64,000 bases of DNA from Palsa-504 sp963787645. Lineage in GTDB: Bacteria; Actinomycetota; Actinomycetes; Streptosporangiales; Streptosporangiaceae. Of the stretch, positions 27,596 to 35,505 are shown in pieces. Where the stretch lies: contig CAWBDS010000002.1 of the NCBI GenBank assembly GCA_963787645.1, positions 744,001 to 808,000 on the forward strand, in the 5' to 3' direction. Within the stretch, counting starts at the first letter, position 1, and each line of letters opens with the position of its first letter. The position numbers were made by a program, and so were the translations under genes. The notes beneath the pieces are model-generated. The model did no database searches and was not told the origin of the DNA. It worked only from the letters and a program-made list of their open reading frames with translations.

Positions 27596-27886
27596 ACCGG
27601 TAATCCACCACACCCAAGGGTGGTGGAACCCGGGTTCCACCACCCCGGCCTCGCGGAAGCAACGCACCACCAAGCACTCTGTGCTCCCATGCAACGCCAG
27701 CACCATCGGTAACCCACCCGCGGCACGAACCCGCGCGACCTGCGTAAAGCAGCCGCCGACGACACCGCATTCCTCAGTCACTCCGCTCAACTGCATATCC
27801 CGGACCCGGGTTTCACTTGGTCACAGCGCAGTGGATCCCGGGTTTCACTCTGTTGGACGGATCCCCAGCACCCGACCCCGCTGGCC
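27596..27886. other. Non-coding gap with palindrome and direct repeats
   Basis: Between the aroE remnant and the Nudix gene I see no supported gene. The gap holds a perfect 28-base palindrome (27618-27645, arm GGGTGGTGGAACCC), a competing weaker stem (CCACCACACCC with GGGTGGTGG), and two copies of CCCGGGTTTCACT about 35 bases apart (near 27796 and 27833). Open frames across it have no recognisable protein features. Confidence 0.6.
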
Positions 27887-28372
27887 TTAACCGACTCCGG
27901 GGACCGGGCGGCCGTTCTCCAGGTAGACCAGCCGTTTGTGGCCGGCGGCGGCCCGGACCCGTCGCCGGATCGGGCCGCGGAGCAGGCCCAGAGCGTCGGG
28001 CACGGTGGCCAGCCGGTACTCCGAGACCTCCTCGGGCTGCACCACGATCCCGGCCAGGTCCTGCTCGCCGGCCTGGCCGCAGTCGAACAGGAACCGGATG
28101 CCGCCCGCCCGGCCCGGCTTCGGGCGGCGGAAATCCATGCAGGCCAGCCGGCCGCGCGTCACCTCGATGCCGCACTCCTCGCGCACCTCGCGCCGGCACG
28201 CGTCCCAGGGCGTCTCGCCGTCCGCCTCCATGACGCCGCCGGGGATCGTCCAGCCCGTCTTGTAGGTCGGCTTGAGGATCAGCAGGCGGCCGGCCTGGTC
28301 GAAGATCAGCGCCCCGGCCGAGGCCGGGATGGCCGGCAGTTCCGCATCGCCATTATCGGTCACGATGACCAT
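27887..28372 (-). CDS. Nudix hydrolase
   Basis: A 161-residue pyrophosphohydrolase. The Nudix box is intact: GGVMEADGETPWDACRREVR followed by EECGIEV fits G-x5-E-x7-REUxEExGU, so the catalytic helix is complete. The flanking strands (AGALIFDQAGRLLILKPTY, WTIPGG) are typical. ATG 28372 (MVIVTDNG) is preferred over a TTG at 28417, because the region upstream is AT-rich and looks like promoter. The substrate is unknown. It begins a minus-strand set unrelated to the preceding mltG operon. Confidence 0.85.
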   Translation of the reverse strand: MVIVTDNGDAELPAIPASAGALIFDQAGRLLILKPTYKTGWTIPGGVMEADGETPWDACRREVREECGIEVTRGRLACMDFRRPKPGRAGGIRFLFDCGQAGEQDLAGIVVQPEEVSEYRLATVPDALGLLRGPIRRRVRAAAGHKRLVYLENGRPVPGVG

Positions 28373-28420
28373 TGTAAAAGAGGCAAATACCAGGGCTGGC
28401 CCATCATTTAAATACAAAAC

Positions 28421-28771
28421 TCAGGCCGGGCGGTCTTTCTTGGGCAACTTGCTGACGACGGCCGCATATGAGGCGTCGACGGCCTCGGTGAGCTCGTCGT
28501 CGGGTATGGCGCCGCCGATCCGCAGCGTGTTCCAGCCCGAACGGCCGATATAGGCCATGACCGAAGCATCGTCCGGGTACCGCAGCAGCCATTCGTCGGC
28601 CGCTTCGCGGGATGCGCCGCACTTGACGCCCACCGATGTCCCCGAACCGAGGAACGCGAAGATCTTGGCGCCCACCTTGACCACGACGTCGCCTTCCCAG
28701 GGCTCGTCCTGCCAGGCGCCCGGCTTGGCCAGGCCGTAAGCGAGCAAGTCTTCCCACGTCACGGCGGCCAC
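28421..28771 (-). CDS. MmcQ/YjbR family protein
   Basis: A 116-residue protein of the YjbR (MmcQ) fold, with TWEDLLAYGLAKPGAWQDEP, KVGAKIFAFLGSGTSVGVKC and the conserved C-terminal SGWNTLRIGGAIPDDELTEA. Family members are small CyaY-like-fold proteins proposed to bind DNA, but no function is established. The GTG/ATG start region overlaps the 3' end of the SnoaL-like gene upstream by 13 bases, so the two are probably one operon. Confidence 0.85.
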   Translation of the reverse strand: MAAVTWEDLLAYGLAKPGAWQDEPWEGDVVVKVGAKIFAFLGSGTSVGVKCGASREAADEWLLRYPDDASVMAYIGRSGWNTLRIGGAIPDDELTEAVDASYAAVVSKLPKKDRPA

Positions 28772-29106
28772 TGTAACGCGTCGAAGGTGACCGTGAGCCG
28801 GGCCACGGCTCCGTCGCGCCAGGTCACGCGCATCGTGCCGCCGCCACCCGCGTCCCAGGCGAAGCGGACCAGGTCGGCATCGCCGTCCCGCGTGTCGCCC
28901 AGGCAGGTCATCGCGTCCGACGGCGGCTGTTCGGCGTAGGCGCGGGTGATCTGGTCCAGTCCCAGGTACGGCCCGGCCGGTACGCCCTCGAACGTCATCA
29001 CCGCATCGGGCGTGAACGTGGCCAGGAACGCGGTCCAGTCCTGGCTGCGGACGGCCTGGTTGAACAACCGGAAGTGCTCTTCGATGCGATCGGCCACGTC
29101 CGCCAT
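28759..29106 (-). CDS. SnoaL/NTF2-like domain protein
   Basis: A 115-residue NTF2-fold protein: an N-terminal helix (RIEEHFRLFNQAVRSQDWTA), then FLATFTPDAVMTFEGVPAGP and a curved sheet ending RLTVTFDALQWPP. Such proteins are small cone-shaped enzymes or ligand binders; nothing here identifies the ligand. It overlaps the YjbR gene (28421-28771) downstream and probably forms a two-gene operon with it. Confidence 0.75.
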   Translation of the reverse strand: MADVADRIEEHFRLFNQAVRSQDWTAFLATFTPDAVMTFEGVPAGPYLGLDQITRAYAEQPPSDAMTCLGDTRDGDADLVRFAWDAGGGGTMRVTWRDGAVARLTVTFDALQWPP

Positions 29107-29205
29107 CCTAGACGCGTACCGATCCCGGCCGCGGGTACCACGGCCCGTTCGGATAAAAAATTGCGCATACGGCCGGGCCGGTAATAACGTTGCTGAACTT
29201 TGAAA

Positions 29206-29217
29206 TAACCATGGTTA
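29206..29217. promoter_or_regulatory. Palindromic operator candidate upstream of MFS gene
   Basis: TAACCATGGTTA is a perfect 12-base palindrome in an AT-rich stretch 48 bases before the TTG start of the MFS transporter. Symmetric TAAC-type sites often serve MarR- or TetR-like repressors. No regulator gene lies beside it; the nearest is not obviously linked. Confidence 0.4.
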
Positions 29218-29264
29218 ATCACATGAGGTAAAGTCCGGAATAGCTTCGGCGAAAGGGCTGCGGA

Positions 29265-30518
29265 TTGCGGGAGACCATCCAGCGCTATCTTCAGGTCGGC
29301 CGCCATCGTGCGTTCCGCCGGTTCTGGCTCGGCATGATGATCTCCCGGGCCGGTGACGCGTTCACCGCCGTCGCGCTGTCCTGGGTGGTCCTCAGCATCT
29401 CCGGCCCGGTCCAGCTCGGCATCGTCCTGGCCTGCTTCGGCCTGCCCCGAGTGGTAAGCGGCCCGATCGCCGGGCGCGTTCTGGACCAGCGTAATCCGCG
29501 CCTGCTGCTGGCCGCCGACAACGCGGCCCGCGGGATCTTGATCGCCATCGTCCCGGTCCTGTTGTGGCTGCACCACCTGGTCGTCGCCGAGTTGTACGCG
29601 ATCGCGGTGGCCAGCGCGCTGTGCTCCGCGCTGACCAAGGTCGCCGAGGGCTCGCTGGTACCGCGGATGGTCGACGACGAGCACCTGGAGGGTGCGAATA
29701 CCCTGCTCACCGCCAACTGGGAGGTGGCCGGCATCGCCGGGCCGGCCATCTCCGGGATCATCATCGCCACCCTTGGTGCGGGATATGCCCTGGTGCTGGA
29801 CGCGGCCAGCTTCGCGGTCATGTCCGCGCTCTGCCTGCGCCTGCCTGCTTTCCGCCCGGTCCGCACCGTTGAGCCGAGCCCGCCACAAGCCCGTCGCCGT
29901 GCGGGCCTGGGCATCCTGTTCCGGTACCCGGCCGCGGCGGTGCTGACCGTGTGCAGCGTGGGGCTGCTCGGCCTGGACGGCATGGCCACCGTGCTGTACC
30001 CGGTCTACTGCCGGACCTTCCTGCACGTCAGCGCGGTCGGCTACGGCGCCCTGGTCTCGGCGTCCTGCGTCGGCGCCTTGCTCGGCATCATCGTGGCGCC
30101 CGCACTGTTCGGCCGGCTGCCGCTGGGGTGGCGGATCGGCGGCGCGATCTGTGTCAGCGCTCCGCTGTTCTGGCTGCTGCGCCTCGCGCCGGACCTGCCG
30201 GTGGCGGCCGTGCTGCTCGGCCTGGCCACCTTCTGCTCGGCGCCCTACTTCGCGTTCGACCGCACGCTCATGCAGCGGCTGGTCCCCGAGGACGTGCTCG
30301 GCAGGCTGGCCGGCGCGCGGATGACCGTCTCCTCGCTCGGCTTTCCGCTGGGCAGCGCAATCGGCGGAGGGCTGATCGGCGCGGCAGGCGTGCCGGCCGT
30401 GATCCTGGTCATCGCGGCGGCCTTTCTCGCACTCGGAGCGCTGCCCCCGCTCGCCTGGACCCTGAGCTCCTATCCCGGTGCCCGCCCGGCCGCCCCGGCC
30501 GGGCAGAATGCTGAGTGA
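29265..30518 (+). CDS. MFS transporter (EntS-like exporter family)
   Basis: A 417-residue transporter with about 12 hydrophobic helices. The start resembles EntS-type and macrolide-exporter-like MFS proteins (FRRFWLGMMISRAGDAFTAV). Motif-A-like sequence (GPIAGRVLDQRNPRLLL) follows helix 2, and KVAEGSLVPRMVDDEHLEGA is the usual cytoplasmic loop. It probably exports a small molecule; the substrate cannot be told. TTG 29265 is chosen because GAAAGGG lies seven bases upstream. The HAD gene follows after 33 bases. Confidence 0.8.
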   Translation: MRETIQRYLQVGRHRAFRRFWLGMMISRAGDAFTAVALSWVVLSISGPVQLGIVLACFGLPRVVSGPIAGRVLDQRNPRLLLAADNAARGILIAIVPVLLWLHHLVVAELYAIAVASALCSALTKVAEGSLVPRMVDDEHLEGANTLLTANWEVAGIAGPAISGIIIATLGAGYALVLDAASFAVMSALCLRLPAFRPVRTVEPSPPQARRRAGLGILFRYPAAAVLTVCSVGLLGLDGMATVLYPVYCRTFLHVSAVGYGALVSASCVGALLGIIVAPALFGRLPLGWRIGGAICVSAPLFWLLRLAPDLPVAAVLLGLATFCSAPYFAFDRTLMQRLVPEDVLGRLAGARMTVSSLGFPLGSAIGGGLIGAAGVPAVILVIAAAFLALGALPPLAWTLSSYPGARPAAPAGQNAE

Positions 30519-30551
30519 TCCAGGTGGCCACGCACAGCGAACGGGAGGCGT

Positions 30552-31151
30552 ATGGGTCCGGTCGGCTTTGACCTGGATATGACGCTGATCGACTCGCGCC
30601 CCGCCATCCTGGCCTCCTTCGCCGGGCTGGCCCGGGACACCGGCACCGAGATCGACTTGGCCGCCGTGGACCGCCGGCTCGGGATCAAGCTGGAAGACGA
30701 GCTGCTGTTCTGGTACCCGCCCGAGCAGCGCGACGCGGCGGCGGTGACCTACCGCCGGCATTATGTACGGCTGGCCGAGCAGATGACGACCGCGCTGCCC
30801 GGCGCGCATGAGGCGCTGGCCGCGGTCCGGGCGGCGGGGGAGCGGGTGGTGATCATCACCGCCAAGCACCCGATCTCGGTGGCGCCGAGCCTGCGCACCA
30901 CCGGGCTGGACGCCGACGAGGTGTTCACCTTCGTGCACGGTCCGGAGAAAGCGGCCGTCCTGACCCGGATCCACGCGGCCGCCTACGTGGGCGACAGCCC
31001 GCCCGACATGGGCGCCGCGGTGACGGCCGGGGTGCGGGCGGTCGGCGTCACCACCGGCTCGTTCTCCGGCCAGGACCTGGCCCGCGCGGGCGCCGAGGTG
31101 GTCCTGGACTCACTGGAACGCTTCCCCGATTGGTACCGGTCGGTCCGCTAG
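30552..31151 (+). CDS. HAD-family hydrolase (phosphoglycolate phosphatase-like)
   Basis: A 199-residue haloacid-dehalogenase-fold phosphatase. Motif I is GFDLDMTLIDSR (nucleophile Asp and acid Asp; the third position is Met rather than the common Gly), motif II is VVIITAKHP, the Lys of motif III is in HGPEKAAVL, and motif IV is VGDSPPDMGAA. The substrate is unknown. ATG 30552 has GGGAGG upstream. Its TAG stop overlaps the stop of the convergent gene in CTAG, with no intergenic base. Confidence 0.88.
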   Translation: MGPVGFDLDMTLIDSRPAILASFAGLARDTGTEIDLAAVDRRLGIKLEDELLFWYPPEQRDAAAVTYRRHYVRLAEQMTTALPGAHEALAAVRAAGERVVIITAKHPISVAPSLRTTGLDADEVFTFVHGPEKAAVLTRIHAAAYVGDSPPDMGAAVTAGVRAVGVTTGSFSGQDLARAGAEVVLDSLERFPDWYRSVR

Positions 31152-31738
31152 GCGCCGTCGGCGATCGCCGCCACCACCTGATACGGCAGGTACCGCGGAT
31201 AGACCAGCAGGGCCCGGGCCACCTGGCGGATCCGCAGCCGCAGCGGGGTCAGGGTCTGCTCGCAGTATCGCCAGGCCGCCACCTCATCGTCGCCGAAGCG
31301 GGCCCGCATCCCCAGGCGGAACCGCCGCGCGTCACCGCCGTCATCGCGCCAGGTCGCCAGCCAGGCTCGAAGCTGGTCGTCGTCGCCCGGCAGCGACCAG
31401 TCGCGCAGCCGCTCGGCGATCTGGCCCGCCGCGTCGATGACGAACGCCTGCGGCCCGGCGCCCGCCACGGCGTGGACCCGGCCCTGGCTGGTGCTGCCGT
31501 GCCGGATGCTGGCCGAGCTGAACCGCGCCTCGACGTGCAGCGCGGCCACCACGTGCCCGGCCTCGTGCCAGGCCGTGCACACCGCCGCCGTCCGCGCGGG
31601 CGCGTAGCTCGCCGCGGCGCCGCGGTCGTACCGCTGCCGGATCCACACGTCGTGCACGATCGATTCGTCGTCGTAGCGGACCAGGCGGTCCAGCTCGGCC
31701 CGCACCGTGGCCAGCGTGCGGGCGGCGGCGGGCGTCAT
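31148..31738 (-). CDS. Unknown protein with HEAGH zincin-like motif
   Basis: A 196-residue protein I do not recognise. Near residue 57 it has VCTAWHEAGHVVAALHV, a perfect HEXXH helix of the sort seen in M41/FtsH and archaemetzincin-like peptidases. No transmembrane segment, AAA domain or clear third zinc ligand is visible; a downstream Asp/Glu-rich helix (VIDAAGQIAERLRDWSLPGD) might supply one, as in M41 peptidases. It overlaps the upstream VOC gene by ATGA and the HAD gene (convergent) by CTAG. Confidence 0.6.
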   Translation of the reverse strand: MTPAAARTLATVRAELDRLVRYDDESIVHDVWIRQRYDRGAAASYAPARTAAVCTAWHEAGHVVAALHVEARFSSASIRHGSTSQGRVHAVAGAGPQAFVIDAAGQIAERLRDWSLPGDDDQLRAWLATWRDDGGDARRFRLGMRARFGDDEVAAWRYCEQTLTPLRLRIRQVARALLVYPRYLPYQVVAAIADGA

Positions 31739-32472
31739 AGCGGCGACAGCAGGCAGAACTCGCTCCCCTCCGGGTCGGCGAGCACGGTCCAGGAGACGGC
31801 TCCCTGACCGATGTCGGCGGGTACCGCGCCCGCCGCGAGCAGCGCCGCCAGCGCGGCCGCGGGATCCTCACCCGGCTCCGGGGCTACGTCCAGGTGGATG
31901 CGGTTCTTGGCCGTCTTGGCTGCCGCTGACGCCAGCAGTTCCAGGTACGGCCCGACCCCGGCGGGGGAGCGCAGCGACAGGCCGTCCTGAATCGAGTCGC
32001 CCGGCACCCACCCGGTGGCCAGCTTCCAGAACCCGGCCACCGCGGCCGGATCACCGCAGTCGGCCACCACCGCGGCGACCGGCCCGGTCCCGCGGTAGAC
32101 CGGCCGCGGGTCCAGGACACAGAACTCGTTTCCCTCGGGATCGTGCAGCACCTGCCAGGGCACGTCGCCCTGGCCGATGTCGGCGCGTACCGCGCCCAGG
32201 CCGAGCAGCCGTTCCACCTCGGCCGCCTGGTGCGCCCGCGAGGCTGTGGCCAGGTCCAGGTGGATCCGGTTCTTGCCGGTCCTGGCCTCGGGCACGGCCA
32301 AGATCACCAGCGGCAGCGCGACCGGATCGGGGTAGCGGTAGCGGGCCGGCCATACGTTCGCCGCCCCGTCCCGCGACGCCGCCACCTGCCAGCCCAGCGC
32401 GGCGGCCCAGAACCGGGCCAGCCGGTCCGGATCGGCCGCGTCGATCACCAGGTGCACCAGACGAGTAGGCAC
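31735..32472 (-). CDS. Two-domain VOC (glyoxalase-like) protein
   Basis: About 245 residues containing two tandem VOC modules. The first starts TRLVHLVIDAADPDRLARFW and the second GPVAAVVADCGDPAAVAGFW. Each ends with a conserved NRIHLDL/NRIHLDV and PEGNEFCVL/PEGSEFCLL pair. These modules usually bind a metal or small ligand and occur in dioxygenases, glyoxalases and resistance proteins; the role here is unknown. GTG 32472 gives the standard start; the frame is open to 32505. The next gene overlaps it by ATGA. Confidence 0.8.
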   Translation of the reverse strand: MPTRLVHLVIDAADPDRLARFWAAALGWQVAASRDGAANVWPARYRYPDPVALPLVILAVPEARTGKNRIHLDLATASRAHQAAEVERLLGLGAVRADIGQGDVPWQVLHDPEGNEFCVLDPRPVYRGTGPVAAVVADCGDPAAVAGFWKLATGWVPGDSIQDGLSLRSPAGVGPYLELLASAAAKTAKNRIHLDVAPEPGEDPAAALAALLAAGAVPADIGQGAVSWTVLADPEGSEFCLLSPL

Positions 32473-32529
32473 CCCGACAGCCTGCCACCGGCGGCGTAAC
32501 GCCACAACCGCGAGCCGGCGACAGGCCGC

Positions 32530-33060
32530 TCACCGGCCGAGCGCCGCCCGGACCGCGGTCACCGCGGCGGCGCCCGCGCCCGTCTGCCCGGTGTCCACCT
32601 CGACCAGCGGGCCGCCCAGCCGCAGCGGGGTCACGGTAGCCGCCAGTTCCGCGATGTGGGCCGCCGAGCCGACCCCGGCCGGATTGATCATGTCGCGGTG
32701 AATCCGGTGCCGTCCGCTCTCGCGCCGGGCCAGCGAACGGGCCGCGGCCAGGGCGGGGTCGCAGTGGCAGAACACCTCGACCGCCCCGCCGAACTCGGCC
32801 ACGGCCCGGTCCCGCCGCGGCCCCCGCCACCAGCCTTCGGCCACCGCGTCGGGGAAGTCCGCTGCCAGCCGGAACACCACCTCGGCCGCGGCGTCCCCGA
32901 CCCGGTTCGACCAGTCCTCGTCGCCCAGGCCCAGGACGTCGGCCAGCGCCTCCTTGACCGGATCGAGCGACAGCACGGGCAGCCGCAGGCCGGTGCCGAG
33001 CTCGCGGGCGATCGTGGACTTCCCGGTACCCGGCGCGCCCGAGACCACGATGAGGCTCAA
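32530..33060 (-). CDS. P-loop AAA/kinase-like ATPase
   Basis: A 176-residue P-loop NTPase: Walker A is VVSGAPGTGKSTIA at residues 5-18, followed by LSLDPVKEALADVLG and a lid-like basic segment (RSLARRESGRHRIHRDMINP). It resembles small ATPases annotated as AAA or shikimate-kinase-like kinases (CPT/zeta-toxin-like size) that phosphorylate small molecules. The acceptor is not identifiable. It lies four bases downstream of the DUF1707 gene on the same strand. Confidence 0.75.
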   Translation of the reverse strand: MSLIVVSGAPGTGKSTIARELGTGLRLPVLSLDPVKEALADVLGLGDEDWSNRVGDAAAEVVFRLAADFPDAVAEGWWRGPRRDRAVAEFGGAVEVFCHCDPALAAARSLARRESGRHRIHRDMINPAGVGSAAHIAELAATVTPLRLGGPLVEVDTGQTGAGAAAVTAVRAALGR

Positions 33061-33064
33061 GGGC

Positions 33065-33565
33065 TCAGCGGGCCGCGATCTCGTACGGCCGCGGCTGCCG
33101 GGTCAGCCACTGCCAGAACGTCCGGAACGGCGGCCGCGCGACGAAGTGACCGCTGCCCACCTTGCCCGAGACCTCGATCCGCAGCACCTCGGGCACGTCG
33201 TGACCCCACGGGGCCCGGACCCGGACATGCCCGCTGCGGACCCGCGCCTCGATTCGCTGCGGCACGACCCACCGCCCGTTCCTGACCGTATGGCCGCTGC
33301 CGCAGTCCAGGCGGACGACGTCCTTGACCCGCTGGGCCGGCGCTGCCGCCACCGACCCGTCGGCGGGCAGGTCGGCGACCAGCTGGGCCAGCTCGCCGTA
33401 CGTGCGGGCGGTCATGGCCAGCTCCAGGCGCTCGTCGAGTTCGTCCGCGGTCAGCCGGCCGTCTCCCGCCGATACCCGCAGCAGCTCGACCACCCGGTCC
33501 CGGTCCTGGTGCGACGCGCGCAGCTCACTGCGGGCCACCTCGCGGCCCGGTTCCGAATCCGCCAT
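33065..33565 (-). CDS. DUF1707 domain protein
   Basis: A 166-residue protein. Residues about 10-65 match DUF1707 (ELRASHQDRDRVVELLRVSA, then DGRLTADELDERLELAMTAR and TYGELAQLVADLP), a domain found almost only in actinobacteria. The remainder forms a beta-rich C-terminal region (GSGHTVRNGRWVVPQRIEAR, HVRVRAPWGHDVP) like the toastrack/LiaF-like repeats that often follow it. No membrane helix is seen, so it is probably cytoplasmic. The function is unknown. Confidence 0.85.
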   Translation of the reverse strand: MADSEPGREVARSELRASHQDRDRVVELLRVSAGDGRLTADELDERLELAMTARTYGELAQLVADLPADGSVAAAPAQRVKDVVRLDCGSGHTVRNGRWVVPQRIEARVRSGHVRVRAPWGHDVPEVLRIEVSGKVGSGHFVARPPFRTFWQWLTRQPRPYEIAAR

Positions 33566-33614
33566 GGCAAAACCTTAAACCCGTGGCGGGACCGCACCGG
33601 GGCGCCCGGTGGTC

Positions 33615-34043
33615 TCACCCGCTGGGCTGGGTGAACCGGTACGCCTGGGTGAAGCTGTACCAGTTGCCCGAGTCGTCTCGCAGGATGGCTTCGACCCCGT
33701 AGGGCCGTTCGGCCGGCGGCTGGGTGAACTCCACGCCGCGCTCGGCCAGCGTGTCGTGGTCGGCCTTGCAGTCCGAGGTGGACATCACGCCGGGCGAGAG
33801 CGCTCCCTTGGCCACCAGGGCCCGGACCTGCTGGGCCGACTCCTCGTCGAGCATGGAGTGCAGCGGGTCCATGAGCAGCAGCTCCTGGCCGTCGCTGCCG
33901 GGCGGGCGGACGGTCAGCCAGCGCATGCCGCCCTCCAGCTCGATGTCGTTGGTGAGCGTGAAGCCCAGCTTGGAGGTGTAGAAGTCCTTGGCCGAGTCCT
34001 GGTCCAAGACCCACACCGACACGATGGAGATTCCGTTGATCAT
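33615..34043 (-). CDS. VOC family protein
   Basis: A 142-residue single-module glyoxalase/bleomycin-resistance-fold protein. The pattern is typical of proteins paired with AraC regulators: NGISIVSVWVLDQDSAKDFY, then MRWLTVRPPG and DDSGNWYSFTQ. It follows the AraC-like gene by 10 bases on the same strand, so the regulator and VOC gene form an operon. The ligand is unknown. Confidence 0.85.
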   Translation of the reverse strand: MINGISIVSVWVLDQDSAKDFYTSKLGFTLTNDIELEGGMRWLTVRPPGSDGQELLLMDPLHSMLDEESAQQVRALVAKGALSPGVMSTSDCKADHDTLAERGVEFTQPPAERPYGVEAILRDDSGNWYSFTQAYRFTQPSG

Positions 34044-34053
34044 GTCGGCGACT

Positions 34054-34521
34054 CTAGGACCCGGCGGGTCGCGGCGCCTTCTCCGGAAGTGACGCGTTGC
34101 CCGAACCAGCCGCCGGCAGGCCGCTGCGCCACATGAGCGCGAAGCAGCCGGGGACGGGCGCCGGCCCGCCGCGTCGCTCCGCCTCCCGCCGGTATGCGGT
34201 GGGGGACATGCCGGTCAGTTCGGCGAACCGGGTGCTGAACGTGCCCAGGCTGGTGAACCCGACCAGGTAGCAGATCTCGGTGACGGTCAGGTTGGCCGAG
34301 CGGAGCAGCTCGCAGGCGCGTTCCACCCGCCGCCTGGTCCGGTACCGGCCCGGCGTCTCGCCGTAGGCGGCCCGGAAGGCCCGGATGAAGTGCTCGCGCG
34401 AGTACCCAGCTCCCGCGGCCAGCGCCGGGATGGCGATCGGCTCGGCGTAGTCGCGGTCGATCCGGTCCCTGGCCCGGCGCAGCATCCGCAGCGAGCGGAC
34501 GTCGGCTGATTTCATCCTCAT
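34054..34521 (-). CDS. AraC-family transcriptional regulator (short form)
   Basis: A 155-residue protein that is essentially only the DNA-binding domain. The first HTH is AIPALAAGAGYSREHFIRAF, and the second, with the family signature, is VTEICYLVGFTSLGTFSTRF followed by ELTGMSPTAYR. A 40-residue Pro/Gly-rich tail replaces the usual sensor domain. ATG 34521 (MRMKSADV) follows AAGGGA. It is divergent from the ABC ATPase with only 12 bases between the two starts, and may control that pair as well as the VOC gene. Confidence 0.85.
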   Translation of the reverse strand: MRMKSADVRSLRMLRRARDRIDRDYAEPIAIPALAAGAGYSREHFIRAFRAAYGETPGRYRTRRRVERACELLRSANLTVTEICYLVGFTSLGTFSTRFAELTGMSPTAYRREAERRGGPAPVPGCFALMWRSGLPAAGSGNASLPEKAPRPAGS

Positions 34522-34533
34522 ATACTTCCCTTG

Positions 34534-35505
34534 ATGACTGACACGCGCGTCATAGAAGAGCGGCCCGCCCCGGTGACCGACGGCCTCGCGGTGCAGGTCC
34601 GCGATCTGCGGATGAGCTACGGCTCGACCGAGGTGCTGCGCGGCGTGGACTTCGACGTCCGCTACGGCGAAGTGTTCTGCCTGCTCGGCCCGAACGGCGC
34701 GGGCAAGACCACCACCCTGGAGATCCTGGAGGGCTTCCGGCGCCCAGCCGGCGGCGTGCTCCGCGTGCTCGGCCTGGATCCTGCCACCCAGGCGCCCCGG
34801 CTTCGCGAGCGGGTCGGCATGGTCCTGCAGGAGTGCGGCTTTCCCCGGCAGGCCCGGGTGGCCGAGCTCATCGACATCTGGCGCGGCTACTACCTGCGGC
34901 CGCGTCCGCTCGCCGAACTGCTGGACGTCGTGGAGCTCACCAAGGTGCGCAACACCCAGGTCCGCAAGCTGTCCGGCGGTCAGCGGCGCCGTCTGGACTT
35001 CGCCCTGGCCCTGGCCGGTGACCCTAACCTGGTCTTCCTGGACGAGCCGACCACCGGTTTCGACCCGGAGGCCCGGCGCCGCTGCTGGGCGGCGATCGAG
35101 AACCTGCGCCGCCTGGGCACCACGATCCTGCTCACCACCCATTATCTGGATGAGGCGGAGCGGCTGGCCGACCGGATCGCCATCTTGCGGGGCGGCCGGA
35201 TTGAGCTGGCCGGCACCACCAACGAGGTCGCGGCCCGGGCGGGCCTGGCCACCCGGATCTCTTTCACCACGCCCTCGGCCCTGCGCCGCGGTCAGGTCGT
35301 CCTGCCCGACGGGATCGACCTGGCCGTTCGCGGGCCGGTGTCGGTCTGCCACACCGACAACGCCGCGATGACCCTGCGGGTGCTGCTCGACTGGGCCCTG
35401 GCCAACCGGCTCGGCGACCTCGACGGCCTGGCGGTCGCGGCCCCGAGCCTGGAAGACACCTACCTGCAGCTCACCGGCCCGGACTCGGATCTGGAGACGC
35501 GATGA
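34534..35505 (+). CDS. ABC exporter ATP-binding protein (DrrA-like)
   Basis: A 323-residue nucleotide-binding subunit. Walker A is LLGPNGAGKTTTLEIL, the signature is VRKLSGGQRRRLDFAL, and Walker B is LVFLDEPTTGFD followed by the H-loop LLTTHYLDEAERL. The C-terminal extension is typical of DrrA-type drug or lipid exporters. ATG 34534 (or the preceding TTG 34531) has no ribosome site and lies 12 bases from the divergent AraC start; GTG 34573 is an alternative start. Its stop overlaps the permease ATG (ATGA). Confidence 0.88.
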   Translation: MTDTRVIEERPAPVTDGLAVQVRDLRMSYGSTEVLRGVDFDVRYGEVFCLLGPNGAGKTTTLEILEGFRRPAGGVLRVLGLDPATQAPRLRERVGMVLQECGFPRQARVAELIDIWRGYYLRPRPLAELLDVVELTKVRNTQVRKLSGGQRRRLDFALALAGDPNLVFLDEPTTGFDPEARRRCWAAIENLRRLGTTILLTTHYLDEAERLADRIAILRGGRIELAGTTNEVAARAGLATRISFTTPSALRRGQVVLPDGIDLAVRGPVSVCHTDNAAMTLRVLLDWALANRLGDLDGLAVAAPSLEDTYLQLTGPDSDLETR

